From CAZKTS01 sp964555735 (GTDB lineage: Bacteria > Actinomycetota > Acidimicrobiia > IMCC26256 > PALSA-555): 40,872 nucleotides of DNA. This document shows, in pieces, positions 1 to 7,978 of this stretch; the stretch's first letter is position 1, and each line of letters starts with the position of its first letter. Both the position numbers and the translations under genes were made by a program. The DNA lies in NCBI GenBank assembly GCA_964555735.1, contig CAZKTS010000091.1:1-40872 (forward strand). The letters are read 5' to 3'. Under the pieces are notes generated by a model. The model did no database searches. It saw only the letters and a program-made list of their open reading frames with translations, and was not told where the DNA came from.

Positions 1-1
1 G

Positions 2-361
2 GCCGCGCTCGCTCCGATCGACGCGCCGCCGGCCTGGCCCGAGGGGCCGCACCGCGGACGGGTCTCGGTGCGGCCGGCACGCCTCGCTGCGGTTGCCGCC
101 GCGCTGGACGCCATCGCGGGCTGCCGGTGGCTCGCGGAGTGCGGCATCGGGACGGTGCACGTCGCGACCGACGACGAGGCGGCGCTCGGGCGGGCGCGGG
201 ACGCCGCGTCGGCGGCGGCCGGCTGGTTGCTGCGCGAGGCCGGGGCGCCGGGCCTGGACGGCTTCGGCACCCCCCTCCCGAGCGGCGCGCTCGCGGCCCG
301 GGTCAAGGCCGCGTTCGACCCCGACGAGAAGCTGGCGCCGGGCCGGCTCCCGTTCGCATGA
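2..361 (+). CDS. glcE: Glycolate oxidase FAD-binding subunit GlcE, C-terminal part (5'-truncated by the window)
   Basis: The reading frame is open from base 2 and ends at TGA 359-361, so only the last ~119 residues are visible. They resemble the C-terminal part of FAD-linked oxidases of the GlcD/GlcE type, ending in a region of the form FDPDEKLAPGR. This is the usual 'Asp-Pro ... Pro-Gly-Arg' ending of the family. The next gene, glcF, starts inside its stop codon (ATGA overlap), which supports GlcE as the identity. GlcE helps oxidise glycolate to glyoxylate together with GlcD and the Fe-S subunit GlcF at the membrane. The N-terminal FAD-binding part is outside the window, so GlcE rather than another FAD-linked oxidase is inferred mainly from context. 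Confidence 0.75.
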   Translation, partial: AALAPIDAPPAWPEGPHRGRVSVRPARLAAVAAALDAIAGCRWLAECGIGTVHVATDDEAALGRARDAASAAAGWLLREAGAPGLDGFGTPLPSGALAARVKAAFDPDEKLAPGRLPFA

Positions 362-1560
362 CCGCGCCGCTCTCCCTCGACCCCGACGAGCTCGTCGCGT
401 GCGTGGCGTGCGGGCTCTGCCTGCCGCACTGCCCGACGTACCGCGTCACCGGCCTCGAGATCGCGTCCCCGCGCGGCCGGATCGCGGCGATGCGAGCAGT
501 GCAGCTCGACGGCGCGCCCATGGATGGCGCGTTCGAGGACGCGATGGAGGCGTGCGTGCAGTGTCGGGGGTGCGAGGCCGCGTGCCCGTCGTCGGTCCCC
601 TTCGGTCACCTGATGGAGGGGGCTCGCGAGGCGCTGCACGACGCTCCGCCCACCGGCGTGGCGCTGCACCGGCGGATCGCGGCCTGGTTCGGGTACCGCG
701 TCGCGCTGCCGCACCACGCGGTCCTCATGGCGTGCACCTGGCTCCTGCTGGTCGCGCAACGGCTGCACCTCGTCCCGCGTCGCTTCGGCATCCCGCGGCT
801 CTCGGCGCGCTCGTTGGCGCACCGGCTCCGCGGCGAGTCGGACGCCGACGCATGGCTGTTCCCGGGTTGCGTGATGGACGCGTGGCAGCGGGACGTCCAC
901 CGTTCGAGCCTTGCGGTGATGCGCGCCACGGGTGCGCGCGTGGGCATCGCTCGGGGCGCCGACTGCTGCGGTGCGCTCCATGTGCACGCCGGTCGCGCCG
1001 ACGAAGCTCGGCGCCTCGCGCAGCGGCTGATCGATGCGCACCCCGGTGACGCGCCCGTCGTGGTCGACAGCGCCGGGTGCGGCGCGGCGATGAAGGACTA
1101 CGGGCGGTTGCTCGGCACCACGGAGGCCCGGGCGTTTGCCGCACGCGTCCGCGACTTCTCGGAGTGGGTCGTCGAGGTGGGGGAGCCCGCCACCACGCCG
1201 GTCGGCACCACGGTGGTGGTGCAGGACCCGTGTCACCTGCGCCACGTGCAGCGCGTGGCGGGGGATGTGCGCGTCGCGCTCGCGCCGGCCTACGAGCTCC
1301 GGGAGCCGGGCGACGACGGGCTGTGCTGCGGTGCCGGCGGGGTCTACGCGGTGCTCGAGCCCGAGCTGGCGGGCGAGATCCGGGCGCGCAAGGTGGCGGC
1401 GCTGCGGGCCGTGGCGGGTGACGAACCGCTCGTGGTGGTGTCGGCCAATCCCGGGTGCAGCATGCACCTCGCCGCGGCGGGGCTCGACGTGCGCCACCCC
1501 GCGCAGCTGCTCGAAGCCGCGTTGGCCCGCAGACCCGGCGACGACGAGGAGAGCCCGTGA
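358..1560 (+). CDS. glcF: Glycolate oxidase iron-sulfur subunit GlcF
   Basis: The 400-residue protein starts at ATG 358, overlapping the glcE stop. Two 4Fe-4S motifs lie at the N terminus: Cys15, 18, 21, 25 (CVACGLCLPHCP) and Cys66, 69, 72, 76 (CVQCRGCEAACP). Two CCG-type cysteine-rich domains follow, seen as CCGALH and CCGAGG. This 2x[4Fe-4S] plus 2xCCG layout is that of GlcF and of the related LldE/GlpC/HdrB proteins. In the glycolate oxidase complex it passes electrons from the flavin subunits to the respiratory chain. The overlap with glcE suggests translational coupling. A lactate or other 2-hydroxyacid oxidase role cannot be excluded from sequence alone. Confidence 0.88.
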   Translation: MTAPLSLDPDELVACVACGLCLPHCPTYRVTGLEIASPRGRIAAMRAVQLDGAPMDGAFEDAMEACVQCRGCEAACPSSVPFGHLMEGAREALHDAPPTGVALHRRIAAWFGYRVALPHHAVLMACTWLLLVAQRLHLVPRRFGIPRLSARSLAHRLRGESDADAWLFPGCVMDAWQRDVHRSSLAVMRATGARVGIARGADCCGALHVHAGRADEARRLAQRLIDAHPGDAPVVVDSAGCGAAMKDYGRLLGTTEARAFAARVRDFSEWVVEVGEPATTPVGTTVVVQDPCHLRHVQRVAGDVRVALAPAYELREPGDDGLCCGAGGVYAVLEPELAGEIRARKVAALRAVAGDEPLVVVSANPGCSMHLAAAGLDVRHPAQLLEAALARRPGDDEESP

Positions 1561-1763
1561 TGGACCAGGCCGACGAGATCGTGGCGACCCTCCGAAGTGT
1601 CGAGGAGCGGCTCCGCGACCTCGCGTACGAACGGCTTCGGGAAGCCGCGGAGGGCGATGCCGACGCAGCGGCCGACGAGAAGAAGGTGCTCCAGGCCCGC
1701 CGAGCGGTGGAGCGGGCGATCCGGGCGCTGGACGCGGCGCCCGACTTCGACGAGCCGCTCTAG
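1560..1763 (+). CDS. Small charged helical protein of unknown function
   Basis: A 67-residue protein whose ATG at 1560 overlaps the last base of the glcF stop, so it is probably translated from the glcF message. It is rich in Glu, Arg and Ala and looks fully helical, with a possible coiled coil in residues 5-60. It has no Cys, signal peptide or membrane segment. I do not recognise a family. Its stop TAG (1761-1763) shares a CTAG with the stop of the convergent LOG gene. Coding status rests on tight coupling and host-like codon use. Confidence 0.6.
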   Translation: MDQADEIVATLRSVEERLRDLAYERLREAAEGDADAAADEKKVLQARRAVERAIRALDAAPDFDEPL

Positions 1764-2815
1764 GCGCGCTCGCCCGGGAGCGCGGCCTGGTTCAGCCGGT
1801 CGATGAGGATCCGCAGCCGCGCCCAGCCGTGGCGGTCGAACCAGAACGCGACCCGCTCGAGGCCCACGGCATCGTCGTCGGCGCGCTCAGCGTCGCTCAC
1901 CTGCGCGCGCTCGATCCGGCCCCGCGTGATGATGTCGGCGAACTCGTCGGACAGCGTCGAGAGCGTGCCTTCGTCAGGTGCACGACGGAGGCGGAGCACG
2001 AGCCGTCCGCCGACGAAGCGCTGCGAGTGGTAGTTGGCGAAGAACCCGGTCACGTGGTCGACGGCGGCGTCGACGTCGTCGGTGACGAACACCAGGGCGA
2101 GGTCGTCGTCCGAGACGTAGCCGCGCGCGAGGAGCTCGTCGCGCACGAAGCGCAGCCAGTGCTGCCAGTACGTGCCGCCGGGAACGTCGAGCAGCACGAT
2201 CGGGCCCGGTTGCGCCTTGCCCGTCTGCACGAGCGTGAGCAGCTCGAACGCCTCGTCGAGCGTGCCGTAGCCGCCGGGCAGGAGCACGAAGCCGTCGGCC
2301 TCCTTGATGAAGGCCACCTTGCGGGTGAAGAAGTAGCGGAAGTTGATGAGCTTCGGGTCGTCGGCGAGGAACTCGGTGGAGGCGGCCTCGAACGGGAGCC
2401 GGATGCTCACGCCGAAGGCGTGCTCGGCGCCCGCGCCCTCGATCCCGGCTTCCATGATCCCGGGACCGGCACCGGTGATGACCATCCAGTCGCGCTCGGC
2501 CACCACCTCGGCCAGGCGACGGGCCTGGTGGTAGAGCGGGTCGTCGGGCTGGGTGCGGGCCGACCCGAAGATCGCGATCTTCAGCGCGTCGCGGTACGGC
2601 TCGAAGACGTGGAAGGAGTAGCGCATCTCCTTCAGCGCGTTGTTGGCCATCTTCAGGTCGCCGCGGTCGGCGTGGTCGCGCTTGAGCCGCAGCGCCGATG
2701 CGATCAGCTCGAAGATCTGGTCGTCGTCGGGAGCCTCGCCGCCGGCCCGCTCGACGAGAGCGGCGATGTCACGGTCGAGGTCGGCGTCGCCGGTGCGGTA
2801 GCGCGGCAGCCTCAC
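1760..2815 (-). CDS. LOG-family Rossmann protein (TIGR00730-like, possible cytokinin-type phosphoribohydrolase)
   Basis: The 351-residue protein carries both LOG-family signatures: GAGPGIMEAG at residues 115-124 and PGGYGTLDE at 180-188. LOG enzymes hydrolyse nucleoside 5'-monophosphates, releasing the base and ribose 5-phosphate. A ~75-residue N-terminal helical extension and a long C-terminal tail make it larger than the ~190-residue LOG proteins; this long form occurs in actinobacteria. The start is taken as GTG 2815, which overlaps the stop of the upstream kinase gene, indicating coupling. Pairing with a PfkB-family kinase suggests nucleoside or nucleotide salvage, but the substrate is not shown by the sequence. 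Base-specific activity is therefore inferred. Confidence 0.82.
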   Translation of the reverse strand: MRLPRYRTGDADLDRDIAALVERAGGEAPDDDQIFELIASALRLKRDHADRGDLKMANNALKEMRYSFHVFEPYRDALKIAIFGSARTQPDDPLYHQARRLAEVVAERDWMVITGAGPGIMEAGIEGAGAEHAFGVSIRLPFEAASTEFLADDPKLINFRYFFTRKVAFIKEADGFVLLPGGYGTLDEAFELLTLVQTGKAQPGPIVLLDVPGGTYWQHWLRFVRDELLARGYVSDDDLALVFVTDDVDAAVDHVTGFFANYHSQRFVGGRLVLRLRRAPDEGTLSTLSDEFADIITRGRIERAQVSDAERADDDAVGLERVAFWFDRHGWARLRILIDRLNQAALPGERA

Positions 2816-3828
2816 CGCATGACCGACGCGGCGAGGTCGGCGAGGCGCACCTCGGGTCGGGCGCCGATGTGTGCGATCACCTCGCCGGCCGCGACGGCGC
2901 CGAGGCGTCCGCAGGTGGCGAGGTCGTGCCCGTGGGTGAACCCGTAGAGGAACCCGGCCGCGTACTGGTCGCCGGCGCCGGTGGTGTCGACGACGCCCGT
3001 CGGGACCGGCACCGCGTCGACGTCGTGGAGCCGGTCCTCGGCGACGATCACCGAGCCCTTGGCGCTCCGGGTGAGCGCGGCGACCTCGCAGTGGCCGCGC
3101 ACCTGCTCCAGCGCGTCGTCGAACTCGGTGACGCCGTAGAGGGCGCAGATCTCCTGCTCGTTCGCGAACAGGATGTCGACGTCGTGCTCGACGAGGGCGA
3201 GGAAGTCGTCGCGGTGGCGCTCGACGCAGAAGCCGTCCGACAGGGTGAGCGACACCCGCCGGCCCGCGTCGTGGGCGAGCGCGGCGGCGTGCCGGAACGC
3301 CTGCTTCGCGAGCGGCTGGTCGAAGAGGTAGCCCTCGAGGTACGTGACCTGGCTGCTCGCGATCAGCTCCGCGCCGACGTCGTCCGGCCCGATCTCGGCG
3401 GCCGCGCCGAGGAACGTGTTGAGGGTGCGCTCGCCGTCCGGGGTGACGAGGATCAGGCACCGACCCGTCGGCGCGCCGCTCGTGGCGGCCGGGGTGTCGA
3501 AGACGACGCCCGCGGCACGGATGTCGTGGCCGAAGACCTCGCCGAGCTGATCGTCGCGCACGCGTCCGATGAACGCGGCCGTGCCGCCGAACGAGCCGAT
3601 GCCAACCGTGGTGTTGGCCGCCGAGCCCCCCGAGACCTCGGTGCCCGGGCCCATCGCGTCGTAGAGCGAGGCCGCGATCTCGGTGTCGATGAGCGTCATC
3701 GAGCCCTTCACGAGCCCGCGAGCGTCGAGGAAGTCGTCGGTCGCATGGCTCAGGACGTCGACGAGCGCGTTGCCGATGGCGACGACGTCGATCGTCGCGT
3801 CGCCGGCCGTGGACGCGGCGGCGCTCAC
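2812..3828 (-). CDS. PfkB-family carbohydrate/nucleoside kinase (adenosine-kinase-like)
   Basis: A 338-residue PfkB/ribokinase-fold kinase. The C-terminal PfkB signature DTTGAGD (residues 281-287) supplies the anion hole and catalytic Asp287. The N-terminal region has the expected glycine-rich GGSAANT stretch (about 67-73). PfkB enzymes phosphorylate a sugar or nucleoside hydroxyl using ATP. The sequence resembles the adenosine/sugar kinase group found in several bacterial phyla, but the substrate cannot be assigned. GTG 3828 overlaps the fbiC stop, and the gene's own stop overlaps the LOG start, so fbiC, kinase and LOG form a coupled set. The operon with FbiC may reflect expression rather than pathway. 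Confidence 0.85.
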   Translation of the reverse strand: MSAAASTAGDATIDVVAIGNALVDVLSHATDDFLDARGLVKGSMTLIDTEIAASLYDAMGPGTEVSGGSAANTTVGIGSFGGTAAFIGRVRDDQLGEVFGHDIRAAGVVFDTPAATSGAPTGRCLILVTPDGERTLNTFLGAAAEIGPDDVGAELIASSQVTYLEGYLFDQPLAKQAFRHAAALAHDAGRRVSLTLSDGFCVERHRDDFLALVEHDVDILFANEQEICALYGVTEFDDALEQVRGHCEVAALTRSAKGSVIVAEDRLHDVDAVPVPTGVVDTTGAGDQYAAGFLYGFTHGHDLATCGRLGAVAAGEVIAHIGARPEVRLADLAASVMR

Positions 3829-6194
3829 GAGACCGGGATCCTGGTGGTCAGCTCGACCGGTGTGGCCACGGTCTCGGGTGGCGGCCGCAACCGACGGCCG
3901 ACGGTCTGGGTGCGTCCGTACAGCGTCGTGCGCTGCTCGAGCGGCCGGCCGAGCGGCTCCACGATGGCGCGGAAGTCGGCATCGTCGAGCTCCTGGCCGT
4001 GGTTGGCGCCCGCGGCGCGCGAGATGTTCTCGTCCATCAGTGTGCCTCCGAGATCGTTGCACCCGGCGAGCAGCAGCTGGCGAGCGCCCTCGATGCCGGT
4101 CTTGACCCACGACGCCTGGATGTTGTCGATGGCGCCGCGATACGCGATCCGACCGACCGCGTGCATGAGCAGCACTTCGCGGAACGTCGGTCCGCGGCGG
4201 GAGCGCTGCTGGAGGTAGATCGGCGTGGCCATGTGCACGAACGGGAGCGGCACGAACTCGGTGAAGCCTCCGGTCTCGCGCTGGAGCGCGCGGGTGCGCA
4301 CCATGTGGCGCGCGACGTGCTCCGGGCCTTCGACGGTGCCGAACATGATCGTCACGTTCGAGCGGAGGCCGATCTCGTGGGCCGTGCGGTGGGCATGCAG
4401 CCACTCGTCCGTCGAGATCTTGTCCGGGCAGATGACCGACCGGACGTCGTCGTCGAGCACCTCGGCCGCCGTGCCCGGCAGGGTGGCCAGCCCGGCGTCC
4501 TGCAAGCGCCGCAGATAGTCGTCGAGTGGGACGCCCAGACGACGGGCTCCCTCGGTCACCTCGAGCGCGGTGAAGCCGTGCACGTGGATGGACGGCGCGG
4601 CCGCCTTGACCGCGCGCGCGACGTCGACGTAGTAGTCGCCGTCGAAGTCGGGGTGGATGCCACCCTGGAGGCACACCTCGGTCGCGCCGCACTCGACGGC
4701 TTCGACGACCCGGCCCTGCAGCTCGTCGAGATCGAGCAGGTACGGCGCGCCGCGCAGGTTCAGCGAGAGCGGTCCCTTGGAGAACGCGCAGAACTTGCAC
4801 TTAAACGTGCAGACGTTCGTGTAGTTGATGTTGCGGTTCCGGACGAAGGTGACCACATCCCCGACGGCCTCGCGTCGGAGCTGGTCGGCGACCTCGGCGA
4901 CGCGGGTGACCTCCGGGCCGCGGGCACGAAGCAGCGCGACGATCTCGTCGACGCCGACCTCCTCGCCGTCGAGCACGCCGTCGAGCACCTCGCCCACCGG
5001 CCCGCCGGCACGCGCCGGCGTGGGGGAGGGCAGCAGGCGCGGCGGCGTCGTGTCGCCGCCGCTCGCCCACGTGTCGTCGCGTGCCAGGCCCTCGCTGTCG
5101 GACGCGTCGAGCATCGCGAAGCGCAGACCGGGATCGATCCACCGGTCGGGGTCGGGAGCGAACTCCGGGCGCAGGTACTCGGGGTAGACGGTGAGCCGCG
5201 GTGCCAGGACCTTGCCGGAGGCCTCGGTGGCGGCGCGCAGGAGCTCGAGCGCGGGCCACGGGCGCTCGGGGTTGACGTGGTCGGGCGTCACCGGGGACAC
5301 GCCACCCCAGTCGTCGATCCCGGCGTCGAGCAGGGGCGACAGGTCGTCGGTCAGGTTGGGCGGGGCCTGCACGTGCATCGCGGGCCCGAGGATCAGGCGG
5401 GCCGCGGCGATGGTCCAGAGGTGCTCGTCGGGCGGGCACGAGGCGTCGCGGTGCATCGAGGTGCCCGGCTTCGGCAGGAAGTTCTGGACGATGACCTCCT
5501 GTACGTGCCCGTGGCGCGCGTGGCTCTCGGCGATCGCGAGGAGCGCGTCGATGCGCTCGGCACGCGTCTCGCCGATCCCGACGAGGATCCCCGTGGTGAA
5601 CGGCACCCGGGCGCGTCCGGCGGCTTCGAGGGCCGCGAGCCGCCGTTCGGGGGTCTTGTCGGGGGCACCGTGGTGCGGGCCGCCGGGCGCGCCGAGCCGG
5701 GCCGCGAGCGTCTCGATCATCATGCCTTGCGAGGGGCTCACCGTTCGCAGGCGGCGGAACTCGTCCTCGGTGAGGGCGCCGGCGTTCGCGTGCGGGAGCA
5801 GCCCGGTCTCGTCGAGCACCGCGCGAGCGGCCGCGGCGAGGTAGTCGACGGTCGACGCGAACCCGTGCGCCGCGAGCCAGTCGGCCGCGGCCGGGTAGCG
5901 CTCCTCCGGTGCCTCGCCCAGTGTGAACAGCGCCTCGTGGCAGCCCATCGCCGCGCCGTGGCGCGCGATCTCGAGCACATCGTCGATGGACAGGTACGGG
6001 TGCTCGAGGCGAGCCGGAGGCTTGGCGAACGTGCAGTAGCCGCACCGGTCCCGGCACAGCATCGTGAGCGGGATGAACACCTTGGGTGAGTACGTGACGC
6101 GATCGCCGTGGCCCGCGTCGCGTGCGCGTGCCGCTTCGCTCATGAGGTCGGAGAGCGGAGCCCCGACGAGGTCGTACGCCTCGCGCCGCTGCAT
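3825..6194 (-). CDS. fbiC: Bifunctional FO synthase (CofG-CofH fusion), coenzyme F420 biosynthesis
   Basis: A 789-residue fusion of two radical SAM modules. The CofG half has a CX3CX2C motif at Cys47, Cys51 and Cys54; the CofH half repeats it at Cys462, Cys466 and Cys469, followed by FAFSK-like sequence. FbiC joins tyrosine to 5-amino-6-ribitylamino-uracil to make FO, the deazaflavin chromophore of F420. Fused CofGH is typical of actinobacteria, whereas archaea use separate proteins. The length is slightly below the ~850 of mycobacterial FbiC, mainly at the N terminus. The ATG at 6194 lies exactly 6 nt after a TAGTCT -10-like hexamer, suggesting a leaderless mRNA. The gene heads the coupled fbiC-kinase-LOG operon. 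Confidence 0.96.
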   Translation of the reverse strand: MQRREAYDLVGAPLSDLMSEAARARDAGHGDRVTYSPKVFIPLTMLCRDRCGYCTFAKPPARLEHPYLSIDDVLEIARHGAAMGCHEALFTLGEAPEERYPAAADWLAAHGFASTVDYLAAAARAVLDETGLLPHANAGALTEDEFRRLRTVSPSQGMMIETLAARLGAPGGPHHGAPDKTPERRLAALEAAGRARVPFTTGILVGIGETRAERIDALLAIAESHARHGHVQEVIVQNFLPKPGTSMHRDASCPPDEHLWTIAAARLILGPAMHVQAPPNLTDDLSPLLDAGIDDWGGVSPVTPDHVNPERPWPALELLRAATEASGKVLAPRLTVYPEYLRPEFAPDPDRWIDPGLRFAMLDASDSEGLARDDTWASGGDTTPPRLLPSPTPARAGGPVGEVLDGVLDGEEVGVDEIVALLRARGPEVTRVAEVADQLRREAVGDVVTFVRNRNINYTNVCTFKCKFCAFSKGPLSLNLRGAPYLLDLDELQGRVVEAVECGATEVCLQGGIHPDFDGDYYVDVARAVKAAAPSIHVHGFTALEVTEGARRLGVPLDDYLRRLQDAGLATLPGTAAEVLDDDVRSVICPDKISTDEWLHAHRTAHEIGLRSNVTIMFGTVEGPEHVARHMVRTRALQRETGGFTEFVPLPFVHMATPIYLQQRSRRGPTFREVLLMHAVGRIAYRGAIDNIQASWVKTGIEGARQLLLAGCNDLGGTLMDENISRAAGANHGQELDDADFRAIVEPLGRPLEQRTTLYGRTQTVGRRLRPPPETVATPVELTTRIPVS

Positions 6195-6200
6195 GCGCCG

Positions 6201-6206
6201 AGACTA
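6201..6206 (-). promoter_or_regulatory. -10 element for leaderless fbiC transcript
   Basis: On the minus strand TAGTCT is followed by 6 nt and then the fbiC ATG (6194). There is no Shine-Dalgarno sequence in the gap. A TAnnnT hexamer at this spacing puts the transcription start at or next to the start codon. Seen directly; promoter function is inferred. Confidence 0.6.
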
Positions 6207-6866
6207 GGCGCCGGTCGCGGCGGCTTCGTCCACGAGCCACACGACGCGTCCCGCGCGCACCCGCGCGACCGGGAGGTCCTCGCCGGTGCGGACCCGCTGC
6301 AGTGCGTCGTGCTTCTCCGCGCCGGCGACCGTGATCACCGCGAGCTCGCAGCGCGACAGCTGCGGAAAGGTGAACGTGAGGCGGGGGTGGGGGTGGAGGT
6401 CGTCGCCGGCCGGGATCACCAGGCGATCGTTGACGTCGAGGCCGGCAGACCCGGGGAACAGCGACGCGGTGTGGCCGTCGGGGCCCATGCCGAGGTGCAC
6501 GAGCGAGATGGGCGGGGCGTCGCGCAGCGCATCCTCGTACGCGGCCGCCGCGGCCTCGATCGTGTCGCCCGCGCCGTACATCGAGTGGATCGAGCGCGGT
6601 TCGACCTCGTCGAGGAACGTCACGCGGGCCATGCCCTCGTTCGACTCGGGATCGTGGATCGGCACGAAGCGCTCGTCGCCGAACCACACGTCCACGCCCC
6701 GCCAGTCGACGTCGGCCGTGGCCAGGAGCTCGTAGCACTGGCGGGCCGTCGTCCCCCCGGAGAGCGCGATCGAGGTGGGCGCCTCGGCGGCGACGAGCGC
6801 CGCGAACGCCTGCGGGACGTTGTCGACGCGGCGCTCCTCGCCCGGGAGGCCCGATCCAGTCGCCAT
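6204..6866 (-). CDS. pgl: 6-phosphogluconolactonase
   Basis: A 220-residue protein of the SugarP_isomerase/DevB type. Recognisable motifs are SGGTTARQCYE near residue 35, the FGDERFVP block near 62-69, and HLGMGPDGHTASLFPG in the middle, the family's signature. Pgl hydrolyses 6-phosphoglucono-1,5-lactone to 6-phosphogluconate in the oxidative pentose phosphate pathway. It sits near transaldolase and transketolase but is separated from them by the oppositely oriented fusion gene at 6896-7963. Start ATG 6866 is preceded by TATCAT and 8 nt, a likely leaderless promoter. Length is normal for the family (~230). Confidence 0.93.
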   Translation of the reverse strand: MATGSGLPGEERRVDNVPQAFAALVAAEAPTSIALSGGTTARQCYELLATADVDWRGVDVWFGDERFVPIHDPESNEGMARVTFLDEVEPRSIHSMYGAGDTIEAAAAAYEDALRDAPPISLVHLGMGPDGHTASLFPGSAGLDVNDRLVIPAGDDLHPHPRLTFTFPQLSRCELAVITVAGAEKHDALQRVRTGEDLPVARVRAGRVVWLVDEAAATGA

Positions 6867-6874
6867 CGGGGTGG

Positions 6875-6880
6875 ATGATA
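6875..6880 (-). promoter_or_regulatory. -10 element for leaderless pgl transcript
   Basis: Minus-strand TATCAT is followed by 8 nt and the pgl ATG at 6866. On the plus strand the same bases read ATGATA, the first possible start of the neighbouring fusion gene. This is one reason to doubt that upstream ATG as the real start. Confidence 0.5.
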
Positions 6881-6895
6881 GGAGGCGTGGACCGG

Positions 6896-7963
6896 GTGAC
6901 CGTCGCCGTGTACGAGGGCCGGGCCCGGGAGTGGCGCGACCGGCGACCGGCGCGCTTCGCGGATCGGGCGCAGGCGCTCGCCGCGTCGGTGCCGTCGGGC
7001 GCAGTGCGTCTCGATGCCGGGTGCGGTGCCGGGCTGCATCTGCCGCTGCTGGGCCTGCCCGCGCTCGCGCTCGACGCGGCGTTCCCGATGCTCGAGCTCG
7101 CCCGGGAGGCGGCGCCGGACGCCTGGCCGGTGCAGGCGGATCTGGAGTGGTTGCCGGTGCGCGACGGTGCGCTCGGTGGCTCCTGGGCCCGGGCCAGCTA
7201 CCTCCACGTGCCGCGCGTGCACCTGCCCTGGGCGCTGCTCCAGCTCCATCGGGCGCTCGCCGTGGGCGCGCCGGCTGCGTTCACGATGATGCACGGCGAC
7301 ACCGAGGGAACGTTGCCCGACGACGACTTCGCCGGGCGGCGCTTCGTGGGGTGGCGGCAGTCCGCGCTGTCCGACGTGCTGCTCGGGGCGGGCTTCGAGG
7401 TCGACGACCTCGCGGTCGACGCCGAGCGCGAGGAATGGCTCCACGTGGCCGCGACGAGAGCACACACGCTGCCCGACTACGTCGGACCCGGCATGCGGCT
7501 CTTGATGTGCGGGCTGAACCCGAGCGTCTACGCCGCGGACCGCGGGGTGGCGTTCGCGCGTCCGGGCAACCGGTTCTGGCCGGCCGCGCTCGCGGCCGGG
7601 ATCGTGACGCGCGACCGGGACCCGCAGCACGCGCTCTGGGGCCACGGCATCGGCTTCACCGACCTCGTGAAGCGGGCCACCGCCCGGGCCGACGGCCTCA
7701 CCGTGACGGAGTACCGCGCCGGCATGGCCCGCGTCGCGCGGCTGGTCGAGTGGCTGCGTCCGGGCGCAGTGTGCTTCCTCGGGCTCACGGGCTGGCGCGC
7801 AGTCGTCGACAAGCACGCCACGGCCGGCGTCCAGCCCGAGGGCATCGGCGGTGCCCCGGCCTACGTGATGCCCAACCCGAGCGGGGTCAATGGCCACGCG
7901 AGCCTGGCCGACCTCGCCGAGCATCTGCGCGCCGCGAGCGCGTTGGTGGACGACGCGGCGTGA
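6896..7963 (+). CDS. Fusion protein: SAM-dependent methyltransferase domain + G/U mismatch-specific DNA glycosylase (MUG) domain
   Basis: A 355-residue two-domain protein. Residues ~1-190 look like a class I methyltransferase, with the SAM-binding motif LDAGCGAG near residue 40 and a following acidic LDAAFPMLELAR strand-helix. Residues ~200-350 look like a MUG/TDG uracil-DNA glycosylase. They carry GLNPS at 206-210, a PGNRFWPA block soon after, and NPSGVNGH near the C terminus, matching the two catalytic motifs of E. coli Mug (GINPG, NPSGL). MUG enzymes remove uracil or ethenocytosine from mispairs. The start GTG 6896 was chosen because AGGAGG lies at 6880-6885, 10 nt upstream; ATG 6875 is in frame but precedes that site. 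No frameshift separates the halves. The methyl acceptor is unknown. Confidence 0.87.
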   Translation: MTVAVYEGRAREWRDRRPARFADRAQALAASVPSGAVRLDAGCGAGLHLPLLGLPALALDAAFPMLELAREAAPDAWPVQADLEWLPVRDGALGGSWARASYLHVPRVHLPWALLQLHRALAVGAPAAFTMMHGDTEGTLPDDDFAGRRFVGWRQSALSDVLLGAGFEVDDLAVDAEREEWLHVAATRAHTLPDYVGPGMRLLMCGLNPSVYAADRGVAFARPGNRFWPAALAAGIVTRDRDPQHALWGHGIGFTDLVKRATARADGLTVTEYRAGMARVARLVEWLRPGAVCFLGLTGWRAVVDKHATAGVQPEGIGGAPAYVMPNPSGVNGHASLADLAEHLRAASALVDDAA

Positions 7964-7978
7964 CCCGGTGCGCGGCTG

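Noticed and set aside
2812..3828. The PfkB kinase as the missing GlcNAc kinase for NagA
   Set aside because: It is coupled to fbiC and the LOG gene 8 kb away, and PfkB substrates are too varied to assign. There is no direct evidence.
3999..6089. 696-codon plus-strand frame opposite fbiC
   Set aside because: Mirror image of the fbiC codon pattern; no domain and no usable start context.
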